64,000 nt of DNA from Trametopsis cervina (GCA_022385755.1 MU278356.1:186001-250000), one strand, 5' to 3'. Positions 1-12,463 are shown, counted from the first letter of the stretch. The notes: a model not told the origin generated them from the sequence alone. Program-made: numbers and translations.

Positions 1-231
1 GGTCTGAGTCTGCGCACTTTATGAGTTTATGTTACCGGGTGCACATACACTGCATACGCTTCCGGCGGCACCAGCCGATGTCTTCAATATGCAACAGGAG
101 TCCGCCATTCGACAGTGCTGAATATGAACGGCTTGATCATTCCGAATGTCTCGAATACATACTCTCCGTAAAAGCTTACATGAGCAAACCTAATATTTTG
201 CGGGACGATGATCCGCCCAATTACTACGTGC

Positions 232-1620
232 TCAAGTCTCTGGCAGTGCACAGTCGCGTTTTCCTGCCCAAATTTCGACGGGGGCACCACCCGCTCCAAC
301 CTTTTCACCGAGCTTTTGCAGCGTCACGCCAATGGAAAGACACATGTCCCATAGCGACCTCTCAGCGGCGTCTCGCTCTTTGTATCCTAGCAACACCATA
401 GGTGCTGCACGACGGTTTGAGTTACGGCTAATGGAGAAGATACGTTCTATCGTATGTATCAGCGAGTCGAATGAGGCTGTGTTGTAGGCCACGTCGGCCA
501 TGCTAAGTGGCAGATCATATCTAAGCGTGTTAATCTGCATGAGCTGACATAGAACACCCACACAATCAAGTCAAACCCCGCCTTCACATCGGTCACTTCC
601 TTCGGTAGGCGCTCCTCGTCCCAGTCAAGTACTACAGCCCGCGGCTGTGTGTGATGCGTGGAGAAGTAATGCTTGTTCGCCGAGATATTGCGTTCCAAGA
701 GCGGGATGGCTGACGCTGCAATTCTGCGTCAACGGGGCATACGAGCGGCGACAGCAATGCGCTCACGAAGGTCGGTGCTGATGATAGTCCCCGTGGATTC
801 AGGACCTGCTGTCTCGGAGCGAAGTGCTCCCAAAGCAAGTGAGACGATACCAGTGCCGGCTCCTACGTGGTAACATCAGTTCAACGGTTCGCCGGCTTGG
901 GCAATATCTGCTTGCCCAACTCAATGATATTACAATCTTTCTTCGCAATAATGGAACGCAGATTCTGTGCTGTTGCATTCTGGGGCGCCGTCCGACCGTC
1001 TTGACGGGCAATATCAGATAACCATGCACTCATCCCTACGCCGCTGTCCCAGACTTTCTGTCACATATAAGCCGCTGTTGGCACATAGACGAGCGGTGCC
1101 TTACTTTATCGAGGTCGAACGATGTTTGTTCTACGATAGATAGAAATGCGTCGGAGGCTTCCGCAAGCGGCAAGCGGTATATCCTTTCTACCTGCTCTTG
1201 CTTTGAGATATGTGGACCTCTCCGCGAGGAGAATAAAATAGGCATAGACATCACGGGGAGAGGAGCCGAGCAGTCAGCCAAGAAGTTGACTATGTGTGGC
1301 ATCCCTTGTGGCTGCGCAAGGAGAACAAGGCGATAAGCCTGTCCTTCTTTGGCACCCAAAGGGCCGGGAATGCTAAGCTCCCTGTAAGCATTGCTTTCTC
1401 GCCATGTTGTGAGTTTTAATGGACGAGTAATCTGCAGCGGTTGGTTTGATGCGCTTGTAAGGACCGCCGGCTTGTTGAGCGACCAGGAGTAATAGAGGTC
1501 GTACGCGTCAGGATACCGCTCCGTTCGAAGATCGTTGGCGATCTGAGGGGTAATCGTGAGTGGCGTGCCTAAGGGGGCCTGCAAAGGAGGAGGGCGCAAG
1601 AAAGAGAGGTAATAGTACAT
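232..1620 (-). CDS. METTL21/FAM86-type putative protein methyltransferase (5 exons)
   Basis: Predicted S-adenosylmethionine-dependent methyltransferase of the Methyltransf_16 (lysine methyltransferase) family, about 390 aa. The ATG at 1620 opens a 172-codon first exon. Four introns then join segments that read continuously. SAM-binding motif I (ELGAGTGIVSL) lies near residue 216, an acidic motif follows (STDLPSAIPLLERNI), then LDWDEERLP and the post-I motif DLIVMADVAYNTASF, with a C-terminal GYKERDAAERSLW. This order is typical of the METTL21/EEF2KMT branch, whose members methylate lysines of elongation factors or chaperones; the substrate here is unknown. The second intron (863-915) uses a GC donor instead of GT; splicing it restores motif I exactly. 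The gene is divergent from the rhomboid gene. Class confidence is high; substrate cannot be told. Confidence 0.82.
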
Positions 1621-2201
1621 GCTAGTGAAAGTGGGAGTGTCGTTCCTTAGCTATCAATGTTATGTTAACATTGAGCGCATCGGTCTTGGTCTTTTTGGTG
1701 ACGAGGGTTTGGCGTACGTATGGGCGCCCGAAAAGGCTCTGGATCATACACCTGCTGAATTTGGAAGGCAGTGAACCATATTTGGGTTCCCAGGTTCGAA
1801 GGCGACTATGGATGATAACGGCGGTCGTTACATCTCGATAAATGTACGAATAACAATATTTCCCTTCTAATGCTGCCATTACAGAATTGGTCTACCGCAA
1901 CTCATGTATTATCCTCTACTTTTTGTTCATCATCTCAGTAGCATAATACATCTTTCAGCTATAATAGACAAGGCCAGTATTTGGTCAGATAGATCTAAGT
2001 GAGAACATGCGTGCACTGATGTTGCGAAAGATCCTCCTGACTGGTATGTAGTGAACTAGTGAAACCCAAGCGAGAGCAAAGGCGTCTGCGTCTCTGACTA
2101 AGCCAGATTTGTCTCGGGCGTCTACACAGATGTTCGGCAACTCGCCGGCAGCTTCGCAATATTGGGCTCCCTGCTCAACCTGGTGAGCATTGCACCCTGT
2201 A
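1621..2201. promoter_or_regulatory. Shared intergenic region between divergent methyltransferase and rhomboid genes
   Basis: Stretch of 581 bp separating two start codons that point away from each other, so it should hold both promoters. An 85-codon reading frame on the minus strand (1622-1879) ends one base before the methyltransferase ATG. It matches nothing I recognise and is more likely 5' leader than a gene. No clear TATA box was seen. Confidence 0.5.
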
Positions 2202-3778
2202 ATGCTACGGCTACCACCATCCTCCGTGCGATTCTTTTCCTCTTCGTCGTTTCATCGTCTACCTCGAATATCGTCCGATGCATTCGCTCGAATTCCAAGC
2301 TTTCGTGATCGAGTTGCACGTAGCAAGCCGCTGAAGTCGTTTCAATCCTCAATCCAAAGACCCGGTATCAGGAATCAGATTCTTGTACGCAGGACATCTT
2401 GACCACTGTGATCATCACTCATCGACAGCATACTCTGAAGTAGTTTGCAACGTTTGGCAGCTTAGCCGCGTTTGTTTATGCTGCCGACTACACCAACAAA
2501 GACACGGAGAAATGGGCGGCGGTGGCGCGAGAGAAGGGAAAGATTGTGTTCAAGTTGACGGAGCCAACTTCCAATGATATGAGAGCAGCGAAGAGGTTTC
2601 AGCTTGGGCGCGTAAGTGCTATTCTGTGGCGGGAACCCCCAGATATATTCTGACAGGTGGTATAGGACGTGCAAGCTGGCTATGACAGCCTCATGGACAC
2701 GCTTCAATCATGGCCTAACCAGCTGAAAACCACCGCCTCATGGCTGTACATTCAAATCATGCAACCCGTTTTGGATGCCGAGGAAGGTCGAGTGATGGCA
2801 TGGGGCCTCGTGGGGTTGTGTGCGAGTACATGGCTCATGTGGAGGGCGCCCAGGATGCAGTCGTTCATGACAAAACACTTCGCACATGACCCGCTATCTG
2901 GCCGGTCCTACACACTCCTTACAAGCATGTTCAGGTACAAGCTCTACATGAATGTCTGAGCTATCCTAATACTGATACGCTGGTTCAGCCACGCCGGGTT
3001 CTTTCATCTGGCTATAAACTGTTTCGTACTCACCGGCACAGGTACGTACCCTATTGTCAAAATGTGATGTTGTCGTTTATGTATAGTCACACAGCAAGTA
3101 CCGTCTGGTTTGCCCTCCGCAATGCGAAAGGAAACCTTGAAAAGCGCACGGGAATGGGCGAAGCCGATTCACGGTGGCATGCACTTGCTTTCTTCATATC
3201 AGGTAATGCTCTCATCGCTCAACATCTCCCAAATACATGAACTGACGAGACCTGACATACAGCGGGCCTGTTTGCCGGTCTGGTATCCCATGTAGCAAAG
3301 TCAACGTGGGTATTCTCGCGCATTATATCGAGGGCTTCCGCAGCTGTCCGCGCAGCCTCCAAGCGTGCCTCCGGTGAGACACCAGCGGCTCCGCGCAAAT
3401 TCGGGTGGACTATCAACCCAAGCGTTGGCATATCCGGTGCAGTATACGCTGGTCTGACGTTGACAGCCATGGCCGCACCCTACGCCCAGGTTGCCCTGAT
3501 ATTCCTGCCCATGGTCCCCATACCAATTCAGTGGGGTGTAGGGGCCGCCGTACTTTTCGATATCATTGGTGTCATTCGTGGTCCCTTCTCTGGGTAAGCT
3601 TGACACGTGTTTACTATCGCCTTGGTGGACCTGCTCACAAAACCCCTGTCATAGAATCGATCATTTTGCCCACCTGGGTGGCGCACTATTCGGAGTGTTG
3701 TATTGGAGCTATGGGCCCGTGTGGTGGGAATGGCTGCGATACGTCCTCGGGAAGCACGAGGAGAAGCAAAGATCTTAG
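2202..3778 (+). CDS. PCP1: Mitochondrial rhomboid protease (Pcp1/PARL type), 7 exons
   Basis: Intramembrane serine protease of the mitochondrial inner membrane. In yeast and animals this family processes dynamin-like GTPases and PINK1-like substrates. The ATG at 2202 begins an Arg/Ser/Phe-rich leader (VRFFSSSSFHRL and on) that fits a mitochondrial presequence. After splicing six introns the rhomboid core reads SHAGFFHLAIN, then the nucleophile motif GISGAVYAGL, then the catalytic His motif HFAHLGGALFGVLYW. Ser in GISG and His in HFAH supply the dyad. The loop IFLPMVPIPIQ between them is typical of PARL/Pcp1 and not of secretory-pathway rhomboids. The protein ends with a short charged tail KHEEKQRS. 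Its neighbour to the right is convergent. Confidence 0.88.
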
Positions 3779-4240
3779 CTGTGAATTTGGTGCCAGCTCA
3801 CTCTCTACATTATCATACACAAACGATCCGTTCCAGACTAGTACATAAGCATATGTAGCCCTCACTCACTCGGTATAATAGCTGTTATCCCTCATTTGGA
3901 AGGCTGTGTGAATGTGCACAAAGCACGCGGCTAGAAATCGTGCAAGGCTGCGCATATCCATCCCAGGCGGACGAGTAAGTAATTCACTCAGCTATACCTT
4001 CCGAACGCAGACAGAGATGGGCCGTGCTGCATAGCTACCGTTCTTTATCTTCCATCACGAAGTTCACGTATCACTACCTATACGTCCACGTGGATTCATC
4101 TATGTCTATAAGCCTATGTGTGATCTATGTCTATAGTGTATGTCTAGTGTTGTCCGTTGTATTTCTAGTTCCAGTCGGGCCTTAATACTGGAAATGTCCT
4201 CTGTAGGTATGTTATGTCCATGTCCATATCTAGATCCTTG
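3779..4240. other. Intergenic region between convergent genes
   Basis: About 460 bp between the stop codons of the rhomboid and aspartic protease genes. It contains a short irregular repeat: the 11-mer ctatgtctata occurs twice within 4095-4140, followed by related tatgtctag copies. No gene is supported. Confidence 0.5.
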
Positions 4241-6426
4241 TCACAAAACAAGTAAAAGCACCGTGACACACGCCGCCACACCAACGGTGGCGAGGTCAAA
4301 CCGCCTGTCCGGAGGAGCAGAGTTCATAGGTGGCGCTGTCATGGTAAACATGGATTGCCTAGTTGTAGGACTAGGAACTGCCGCGGTTACGCCGTTCAGA
4401 GAAAGTGCTGCGTCGGATAGTTGGCCAAACCCGATTGAGGGAGGAGACGAGGCGCGGAATACCGAATACACATTTTTCTGGTCATATGCATGGTCCATGA
4501 ACGGGAGTTGTAGTTAAACAAAGGAGGAGAGAACGACGCACGAGAAAGGTATCGCCGATGACCCAAGCAGGAAAGGATCCGGAGCCACTACTTTCCATCT
4601 GAAAGAACGCGCCGACGCATGTCTCCTCGTCGAGCTGCGCGAGTCTGAAGTCTACCGGGTCTATGGGCCAAGAAGGACCGTCGCCAAAGGACAGAGAGAC
4701 GGATACCTGCGTGTTACAGGCTAAAGCACAGTTCAACGGACCGCTGAATGAGAATGGAAGATGAGCCACTTACGATATGTGAAATATCCTGTGAGATTAC
4801 CCGTGCCTACCAAACTACCTGGGATTGTTGCGTACAGCTGGGCGATGGCATCTGGCGGACCACCGATGAGCGTCGTACCAGTGTCGATGGCAGCCAAGAC
4901 CGGGAAGCTGGACAGATCAAGCACAGTACCCAGTACGCTGATAGCTGTGGCGCAGTTGCAAATCAGTGATCAGAAGGCCGAGCCACCCGTCCGGCCACCA
5001 TTAGAGAGCGGAACTCACAGCTCAAGTCCAAACTCCAGTACGACGGCGTCCCGGAGACATTCTGGTAGTTGATCTCGCCGGTGTACAGGGTTTCGTCCAA
5101 CGCGCCGAGTGTACATGAACCACCGGGCTCGATACTGCGGTCATTCGATGCGTTGATGAAGCGCGTGAGATGAAAAGCGATGACTGGCTGGTCGAGTGCA
5201 CCAGGTTGGTCGACGAGAGACTGCCAAAATGGTTTTGCGCCAGAGGCTGCTATGCTTTGGAAGCCGAGGCCGAACACCCCCGAGATGGAACCGCTGAGGA
5301 GATGACTCGTAAGCTCAGAGGCGAGACCTACATATCACAGATGAGTAAGGTTGCAACGAGGTGGCATGCACTGCAACTTACCAAAAACTTGCTCTTGCAC
5401 TTCGAAGCCGGCGTATTGGACAACATCACGCACGAGTATGCCTTTGGCAGATCCGCTGGAATAGTTTATGGAGAAGCTCTGGTTTATGGGCACATACGAT
5501 GTGGATCCTGCCCGATTAGATATAATGTACAGAGATGAGATTTAATGAAAATCAGGGTATCCCAAAGAGCCCAACAATCCAGTAGAGATGAGGCGGTAGA
5601 TGCATCAAATTGTAAATGGGACATACCAAGGGTCCCAGCGGTATATGCATCAAGTTCGACATATTTGTTAAATAGGACATACCAAGGGTCCCAATGACAT
5701 TGTTGGGTCAAGGGGGTGCATCAAACATCAGTCAACAACAGACAAAGCAGATTGCCGCCACAAACACGAGGTTCCAGCATAGCAGGAGAAGAATCAATCA
5801 GTGAGATTAGATAGTTTCCTGCGCATAGGAGTCACTTACGAGTAGGATCAAAGATAGGTGTACCTGTGGAAACCGTGGGGCCATCCGTTGCAAGCCAGAG
5901 GTCACTAGCGACGTTTGCGGTGAGTTGGCATCGGAGGAACGGTAGCAGAGTACATACGCAGACCCTGTGTCCATTATGACGCTGTAGGAGATAGGAGGTG
6001 TGCCGACGAGAATGGACCCAAAGTAGCTATACAACAAAGATATGACATTAGCTACACATGTGGTACCAAGCCTTGGCCCTTACCTGGAATCCGCATTCAC
6101 GTTCGCCAGCCTGAAGAACGCTTTGTTTGCATCGCCTTGGGAGAATGAATAATTACTCACATGCTATCACCACTTGCTCTCCGCCGTGAGCCACCTGCTT
6201 TGAGATCATACTTCGCACCCAGCGAAGCTTTACTCGTCTGGAACCATAAATCGTTCTCCGATGCATTTCTCTGGGCAGTTTGGCGCGAGAGCGGATAGTA
6301 GAGGCCATGCGCAGGTGGCCCACCCAAGAGGTCTTCGGGAGCACCGCCCTTGGACAGATGCGCAGCATGTGCGAGCTCTACGATAGCTAAGAGAGTCAGT
6401 GGCTCCAATACTCGCGCAGCGAGCAT
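4241..6426 (-). CDS. Secreted, membrane-anchored pepsin-like aspartic protease (family A1)
   Basis: Extracellular aspartic endopeptidase. The ATG at 6426 starts a hydrophobic signal peptide (MLAARVLEPLTLLAIVELAHA). Splicing gives YFGSILVGTPP, the first catalytic motif DTGSADLWLA, the flap region INYSSGSAKG, the core SGVFGLGFQSIA, and the second catalytic motif AAIDTGTTLIGGP. Near the C-terminus WVIGDTFL and VYSVF match the conserved A1 ending. They are followed by a Ser/Pro/Thr-rich linker and a hydrophobic tail (VGVAACVTVLLLVL at the very end), which suggests a GPI anchor or membrane tether like the yapsins. Two oddities stand out: a 27-nt exon (6084-6110) and a 332-nt intron (5508-5839) carrying internal repeats. 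Both catalytic aspartates are present, so the enzyme looks functional. Confidence 0.88.
5601..5728. repeat. Imperfect direct repeats inside a protease intron
   Basis: Within the 332-nt intron the sequence tgcatcaa starts at 5601, 5645 and 5717. An identical 19-mer, ggacataccaagggtccca, lies at 5619-5637 and 5675-5693. The units are degenerate and differ in length (about 44 and 72 nt). This looks like local duplication, and no inverted ends of a transposon were seen. Confidence 0.7.
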
Positions 6427-7661
6427 AGGGTGCTGCGTGTCGTCCGATCCCGCAAGGTAGCTGACAGATACAGAAGGGAGGAAATTGAGGGAAATTCAAG
6501 AATGCTTGGATGACTTGGTGGCCAGGCAGTCAAGGCACGGTGATATGAGGCCATACCGAAACTGGCTACAGGCTTGCCGGGTGCGATCTGTCAAAATCCC
6601 GACAAACGTTGCGTTCAGCGCGTAAAGCAAGCGTTTATTAGTTTAACTTTATTCAGACAGTATTGTCTCACGGTCATATTACAATTCTGGAGACGGAATG
6701 GTCGTCGGGAGAGACGGGGAAACGGTTCGAAAGGGGTGTAGGTAGGTACTAGAAGGAAGAAGAGAGAGAGTGAGAGAGGTGCGTGATTGGTAGCAAACCT
6801 TGATGAATTGCAGACACCACATGACCGCGTCGGTCGTCACAAGCGTAGTCACACCGTAGTCACGCCGTGCTGGGCTACGCCCCCCGTTGTGCAGGCAATA
6901 TCCTTGTAAAATGTGTCGCAGATGTTGTGTGCATTCGACGTGCGCAAAGTAGATATTCGAAGCGGAGGCCTCTCACCATAATCAGAGTCCATTGAACTGA
7001 TTAGCGCGTCTCAAAGCATTTAGTGCGACGAACTGGTAATGCCTGTATACTGAACGACGTTAAACTGATTTGGCTGAACCATCTAAAACACACGTACAGA
7101 ATCAATAATACTTTATATAGCTCTACACCTCGCACTCTGCGTAGAGGACATGAGGAAAACCCGGAAGCAAGATATATCGCTCAGAAATCCAGCGCCACAA
7201 CGGTGATGGCGCATCAGGATGAGGCGGGCCGAAGACACCGTAGGGTTGTTACACCGTCACAATTCACAAGTTACAACCTACCGAACGAAGTTACCAGCAC
7301 TGCCAAATATAAGCCTGTAGCGGCACTACAGCCCTGACCGCAACGCCCTGAAGTTACCCGTAAGTACGATACTCCTTCCTGAACGTTGAACCATTGCACC
7401 GCCTGAACATGAACAGAAGAGGCCCTTCACAGCATCGGCATTCCCCTGATCCAGCTACAACAATATCTATAATTGTCTGGCGCCAGGATGAGCTCCAGCA
7501 TAAAACCTTCTGCTGTCGAGCAAGGTAAGAACTGTGCGATCGTTGCAGGCGTATCCTCATATTGACTGCATCGTTGATCATTAGCGGCGAGCAACGAGCT
7601 CATTCATCCGCTGTCACCCCATCCCTCCTACACATCACACCAAAGTAGTAGTGTGACGGAC
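6427..7661. promoter_or_regulatory. 1.2-kb divergent promoter region (protease / TRAPPC12)
   Basis: Non-coding stretch between two divergent starts. A GA-rich run at about 6749-6780 reads as a CT-rich tract upstream of the protease gene; such tracts are common in fungal promoters. At 6838-6875 cgtagtcac-type words are repeated. Short reading frames inside (for example 7023-7337) show no recognisable protein features. Confidence 0.45.
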
Positions 7662-9477
7662 ATGGATCCCGATTTTGAGGGTGAAGGAGACAGCAGCACG
7701 ATTAACGCACCTTCAGTTCTGGTAGAGCCTGAAGTGCCGGACCCTTTCATAGTTGATGACGGGGAGTCCTCGTCCGAAGGTGAACCCGAGGAAGATGGTG
7801 GATTCGGACACACACCAGCAGCTGAAGAGAACATAGCGCTGGCTCAGTCGACGCTTTCTGAACCAGCTGTCCCTGAGACGGTGCAGAAGCCTCTTCCCTC
7901 TCCGAATATCAACAAAGCAGTACCCCCACCGCCAGAGACGGCGAGTGATGAAGAAGATGAGGAAGAACCTCCGGATTTGTTTCTTCCAGGGCTCATTATC
8001 CCGACTATGTTTCTCCCGATACCAAATGTAAGTATTTCTCCATCCATGCTATGCACCATAAGCTCACAGGACGGATCAAAGACAGATCCATTGACAACAC
8101 TGCTGACGAAATACATACCACCGGAAAAGCGACCTGCTCGGGATCTCACTGGCCAATGGCATCGCGCTGACTTCCACACGCTGGTTGTAAGCCTCTTTTG
8201 TTACTGGACGAAAGATATTCTCTATCTCACTCTTTTGAAGATGACGAATAGTTGGCGTGCCATTGCTCGCATGGCACGGGATCGGATTGTGAGCGCAAAC
8301 CCGGAAGACCTGCCGCTCATACTGTCTGTGAGTCGCATGCGCTCATTTCATCCAGTATAAGCCCTTTTGAACATATTATAGCTCTGGTATCTACGGCTTT
8401 CAGCTCTCGCGCGCATGCGGCTGTTCAACCAGACGTCCGCCGAGTGCACAAATCTGTTCTCTGTGATCAACGGCATTCAACCCGAAAGTGCGCGTACATG
8501 GCTCTACGAACGGCTCCTACCATTCGAGCTCGAGGTCCTTCATGCGAAGACGAAGTACTGGGCCGGTGATCACATGGGATACCTGGACGCTCTTGTCGCG
8601 CTGTTGACGCTCAGTAAACGAAAGGCGCGAGAGGCATCCAAGAAGAAAGATGCTACGACAAACGGCATGTGGAAGGAACGAGGGGCAAGGCTGTGTTTGA
8701 TCATTGCTTCGCAGCTTATTGAAATGAAGGTAAGGACACACTCGTTTCGTTCAACGAACTAATCACATACCTTCGTGAGTGCAGGACTTCATCGCCGCGG
8801 CAAAACTCCTCGAGCCACTATGCAAACAAGAAGATGGAACTTCATCACCTCACATGCAATCGGCGGTAGCAAGAATATATCTTCAGGGTGGTTATGTTGG
8901 CATGGCCATCAAACACTTCTCCGCCGTGGTACAAGATCCTACGGCTGATGTGGGGTTGAAGACGATGAACGCAGCTCTTCTGGCAGCAGCTGAAGGTCAC
9001 TGGGAAGAGGCAAACACTGCGCTGCGACAGATTCTCCAGGATGATCCCGACAATTACCTGGTATATACAGTGGTCTCGCAATATGGAGCAGAATGCTGAC
9101 AATTGCTTGTCCGTAGGCCGTCAATAACTTAGCAGTCACCCTTCTGAGTCAAGGGCACCTGAAAGAGGTTAGTGATGCAAATCCGTTGTACACAGCGTTA
9201 TTTATGTGCATTTCTTTATTTAGGGTATACAAATCCTCGAGGATGCTTTGAAGGCTTCGCCATCTACCATCACGGTGGCAGAACCATTCTTGTTTAATCT
9301 CTGTGAGAAGCATCCGTCTGTTTTTGAAGATCATCTATTCTGACTCACATTCTAGCCACTCTATATGAGCTGCGGTCAACTACCGCCGCAGACAAGAAAC
9401 GCGAATTACTTGTCGAAGTAGCCAAGTGGGCTGGAGATGGGCTCCGAACAGCTTGTCTCAAAATGCCCACTGCGTAG
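7662..9477 (+). CDS. TRAPPC12: TRAPPC12-like TPR protein (8 exons)
   Basis: Homologue of trafficking protein particle complex subunit 12 (TTC15), about 500 aa, a tetratricopeptide protein that helps tether ER-to-Golgi vesicles. The ATG at 7662 opens an acidic, disordered N-terminus (MDPDFEGEGDSS; later SDEEDEEEPPDLF). Seven introns with good GT-AG borders then join DPLTTLLTKYIPPEKRP, a helical middle (LFSVINGIQPESARTWLYER) and C-terminal TPR-like helices: AVARIYLQGGYVGMAIKHF, ALLAAAEGHWEEANTALR, AVNNLAVTLLSQGHLKEGI. The conserved FNLSTLYELRS sits near the end. The stop is at 9475-9477. An in-frame GTG at 7653 was not used because a proper ATG follows three codons later. Confidence 0.8.
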
Positions 9478-9738
9478 CACGCGTATATGTAAGTATGTGT
9501 ACGAGGATATTATATGTATTGTCACCATTACTACCAACAACGACCAGAAGGTGAGATTCCATATTCCATAATGAGGTATGCGACACAGAACGGGCATGCG
9601 ATGACTCTGATAATAGTAGTATGCTGTGAGAATAAGGAATAACGTAGTGGAACGACGGAGCGCGCATACAACAAGGATAACGGTGGGGAGTTCTGGTCTC
9701 TCGACCAGGCTATCCCGTGCAAATCGGAAAGTATGAAC

Positions 9739-12463
9739 TCAGGCCGTTCCCGCCTGCCTATTCGCAATGTACACGTGCAGATCTTGCCAGCCTCCGCCGA
9801 CACGGCACATCACTTTCTTGGTGACGTTCTCGCGTCTGGCGAGGGTCGTCAGCTTACAGTTGACCACCTTGCGCGCGAGATGGTTAGAGAAGGCGTACGC
9901 AGCCCTGACCTCTTCACCCTCGCGAGGGATGTTGCGCAGAGGGGGGTCGACACGTTCGATGAGCAGACCGTGGCTCATCGAGTTGGCTACGGCAGCAACC
10001 TCTGCGTCAAGGGGATCCTTGGGGTTTGTAGGAGTGTAAGGATGGAGGGGACCATTGCCGTCGAGATTAGGGGTGGCAGCTCCGGTACGAGAGGGTGGTC
10101 TACCAGGGGTGCGCGGCCCTGAAGCGTCCTTGAAGCTCGAGGGCGGCATTCTCGATTGGAGAATGGAAGGTCGGGGAGTGCTACGGAGAATATCGGGCGT
10201 CTTTGAAGACGCACGGAATGACATCGAACTTTCTGGTCTACCGTAGTTCGACATTGCACTAGAGGGACGAGACGCCCCAGAAATCTGAACGCTGGGGAGA
10301 GGTATCATGGAGCGACTAGGAGGTCGCGGCGGATGGCCACTGGGGGTTTGCGCACGATTAGGAGAGAAGGCGCGTTGTATCATTGATGAAGGGCTATCTT
10401 CATCGTCCCACAAACCACCGGGGGATGGAGATGCTGACATAGAGCGGAAGTGACTTTGTGAGGGGCGGGGTATATGACTTGGGGTCTTGGGACGTGAACG
10501 AGGCGTCATGGGTACGGGAAGAGGGGCATGAGAGCGAGAAGGCGGACGATAAAGAGATGCTAGCGGCTGATTGGTTGACGAGTGCGCGGTCGAGACAGAT
10601 GATGTAACGGGAGACCATGGTCGTGAAGATGCCATGGAGCTACGGGAGAGGCTCCGTCTGTAGGGCGATGTTCCATTGACAGAAGAAAGCGGCGGCCTCT
10701 CGTCTTGGTCCCGCAGCATCATCATGCTACTAGAAGGGCGACGCTGTGAACCTCCTTTGAGCGTATTGTTGCGAGCTTCCTCCTCGACTCGAGTAGAACT
10801 ATTCCAAGCAGGGCGATTGCTCTTTAGCGTACTATTGGCATCCGGTTGTCTCACTGGTGAAGAATCCGGGGTGAGGCTTTGACTGTACTTGTGAGTTGGA
10901 CGTTCGGGCGTTAAAGGAGGTTGACCACTCATCAGGTTGAAGAGCGAGGAGCGATGTTTGAGCGTGCGGACAGGCTCAGACGAAGGCATTCTGGTCTCGA
11001 GCTTCGGCAAGGGAGGAGTCTCAGGAGCGGGAGACTTGTGGCTCTTCTTGATCTTTCGTGCCAGCTTTCTGAACGGTGACATAGATCGAGACAGAGTGCT
11101 TGAACCAGGAGACTTGTGCTTCCCACCCTGATTATGTGGTGTGGTGGAAAGATGTACGCCACGAGAATGGGTGGTAATACCGGAACCACTTGAACCACCA
11201 TCGCTGGGACTCGCCTCCAGAGCTAACAGATATTTCCGTACAGCGTCCATGTCTTTATCAGTCCGAGCGATCCTTTCTCTGAGATTTTTCCATCGTTGAT
11301 TGCACTCTGCATGTCTTCGAAGGCATTCACCGTTCTTGGTCACACGATCTTGTACACCCTTGTCAATTATGCTGAGGACCTTGGTTGTGGCAGGCATATA
11401 ATGTCTGAAGCAAATCAGCAGAAGTACCTAGACATAAACCGGAACGCTTACTTCTTCTTCGCTTCATATGAGTCCGAGAGTGTATTGAAAACGTCCAGAT
11501 TCAATGGGGCTTTCTCTGAACGCAGCGAACTCATTGATGATGTTTGACTGAGTGAATCTTCATGGCCTCGGTTACGCATCTGTTGAACGAAATCCTGTAG
11601 AAATAGACAGTTAAGTTATAGGGAAGACCCCAATAGCCATTTACACACACCTGGCACCGATTGATCGCCTTCTCCAAACTGCTCATCATTCCATCGGCCT
11701 GATCGGTGACTGTACGAAACACAGTAAGCCATTTGTCCTCCTTCAACTCCTCTCTCAGAACCTGCGACTCTTTCTGCACGGCTTCCCATTCAGAAATCAT
11801 GGCGGCATGTTTGCGAAGTAAGGCAGCATCTTCATCGGGGTCCCTGTTGTGAGGTTTGGCTGTTGTGGGAGTACTAGCAGCCTGAAGAAGCGGTTCAAGG
11901 GATTCGTTGACTGCCTTTATGCCTTGTGATACCGCCTCTAATCGTTCGTCAAGCTGCACCAAAGACTGATCAATGACTCTGGATGCGTCCGAGGTGTCTC
12001 CGGATTGAGATTTATGACGAAGTTCCTGAATCTCTGAACAAGGCCACTTAAACTCGGAAGCTCTTAGATAGAGGGGGGCGCGTACCGAATATCCTTGTTT
12101 GAATATCTGAAATACTGTATGATAACTCTGTGATGTTGGTAGAGGTTGCTAGGATGCGTATAGAGCTGACAAGCCCGTCAGAGAACTTAGTAGGCACAAA
12201 CAACCCATTTGTCCCACATACTCTGAACTCTTCTGCTTCAGCTTTGATAATCCCTTCAGTGTGATAGTCGCGTTCTCTGTTTACAGAGATCAGGAAAGCC
12301 TTCTGACCCAAGCTTGGAGCTTACCTTCGTCCATATGGTTAAGGGATACACGAGAAGATGACGCTGAGCTGCTGAGGGTTGCGACTGAAGGGGATGGCGA
12401 TGGCAGCGCATGATCCAAGCTAGGCGTTGAGTGGAGACTGGAGGTAGATGCTATACGAAGCAT
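9739..12463 (-). CDS. Kar9-like spindle-positioning protein with C-terminal GAR domain (5 exons)
   Basis: Large cytoskeletal adaptor of about 830 aa. Splicing four introns from the ATG at 12463 gives a Ser-rich start, then helical coiled-coil sequence (ISDIQTRIFEIQELRHKS; DERLEAVSQGIKAVNESL; REELKEDKWLTVFRTVTD) that resembles the Kar9/karyogamy domain. A long basic Ser/Pro-rich disordered middle follows, with repeated SP and TP sites (KSPGSSTLSRSMSPFRKLA). The C-terminus (about the last 85 residues) is a GAS2-related GAR domain: ADANS-like AAVANSMSHG, CKLTTLARRENVTKKVMCRV, GGGWQDLHVYI. GAR domains bind microtubules, and Kar9 links microtubule tips to actin-based transport and EB1. The many SP/TP sites suggest control by proline-directed kinases. 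The gene is divergent from Clr2. Confidence 0.8.

Noticed and set aside
1622..1879. 85-codon ORF upstream of the methyltransferase
   Set aside because: No recognisable domain and it ends one base before the next ATG; better explained as leader or promoter sequence.
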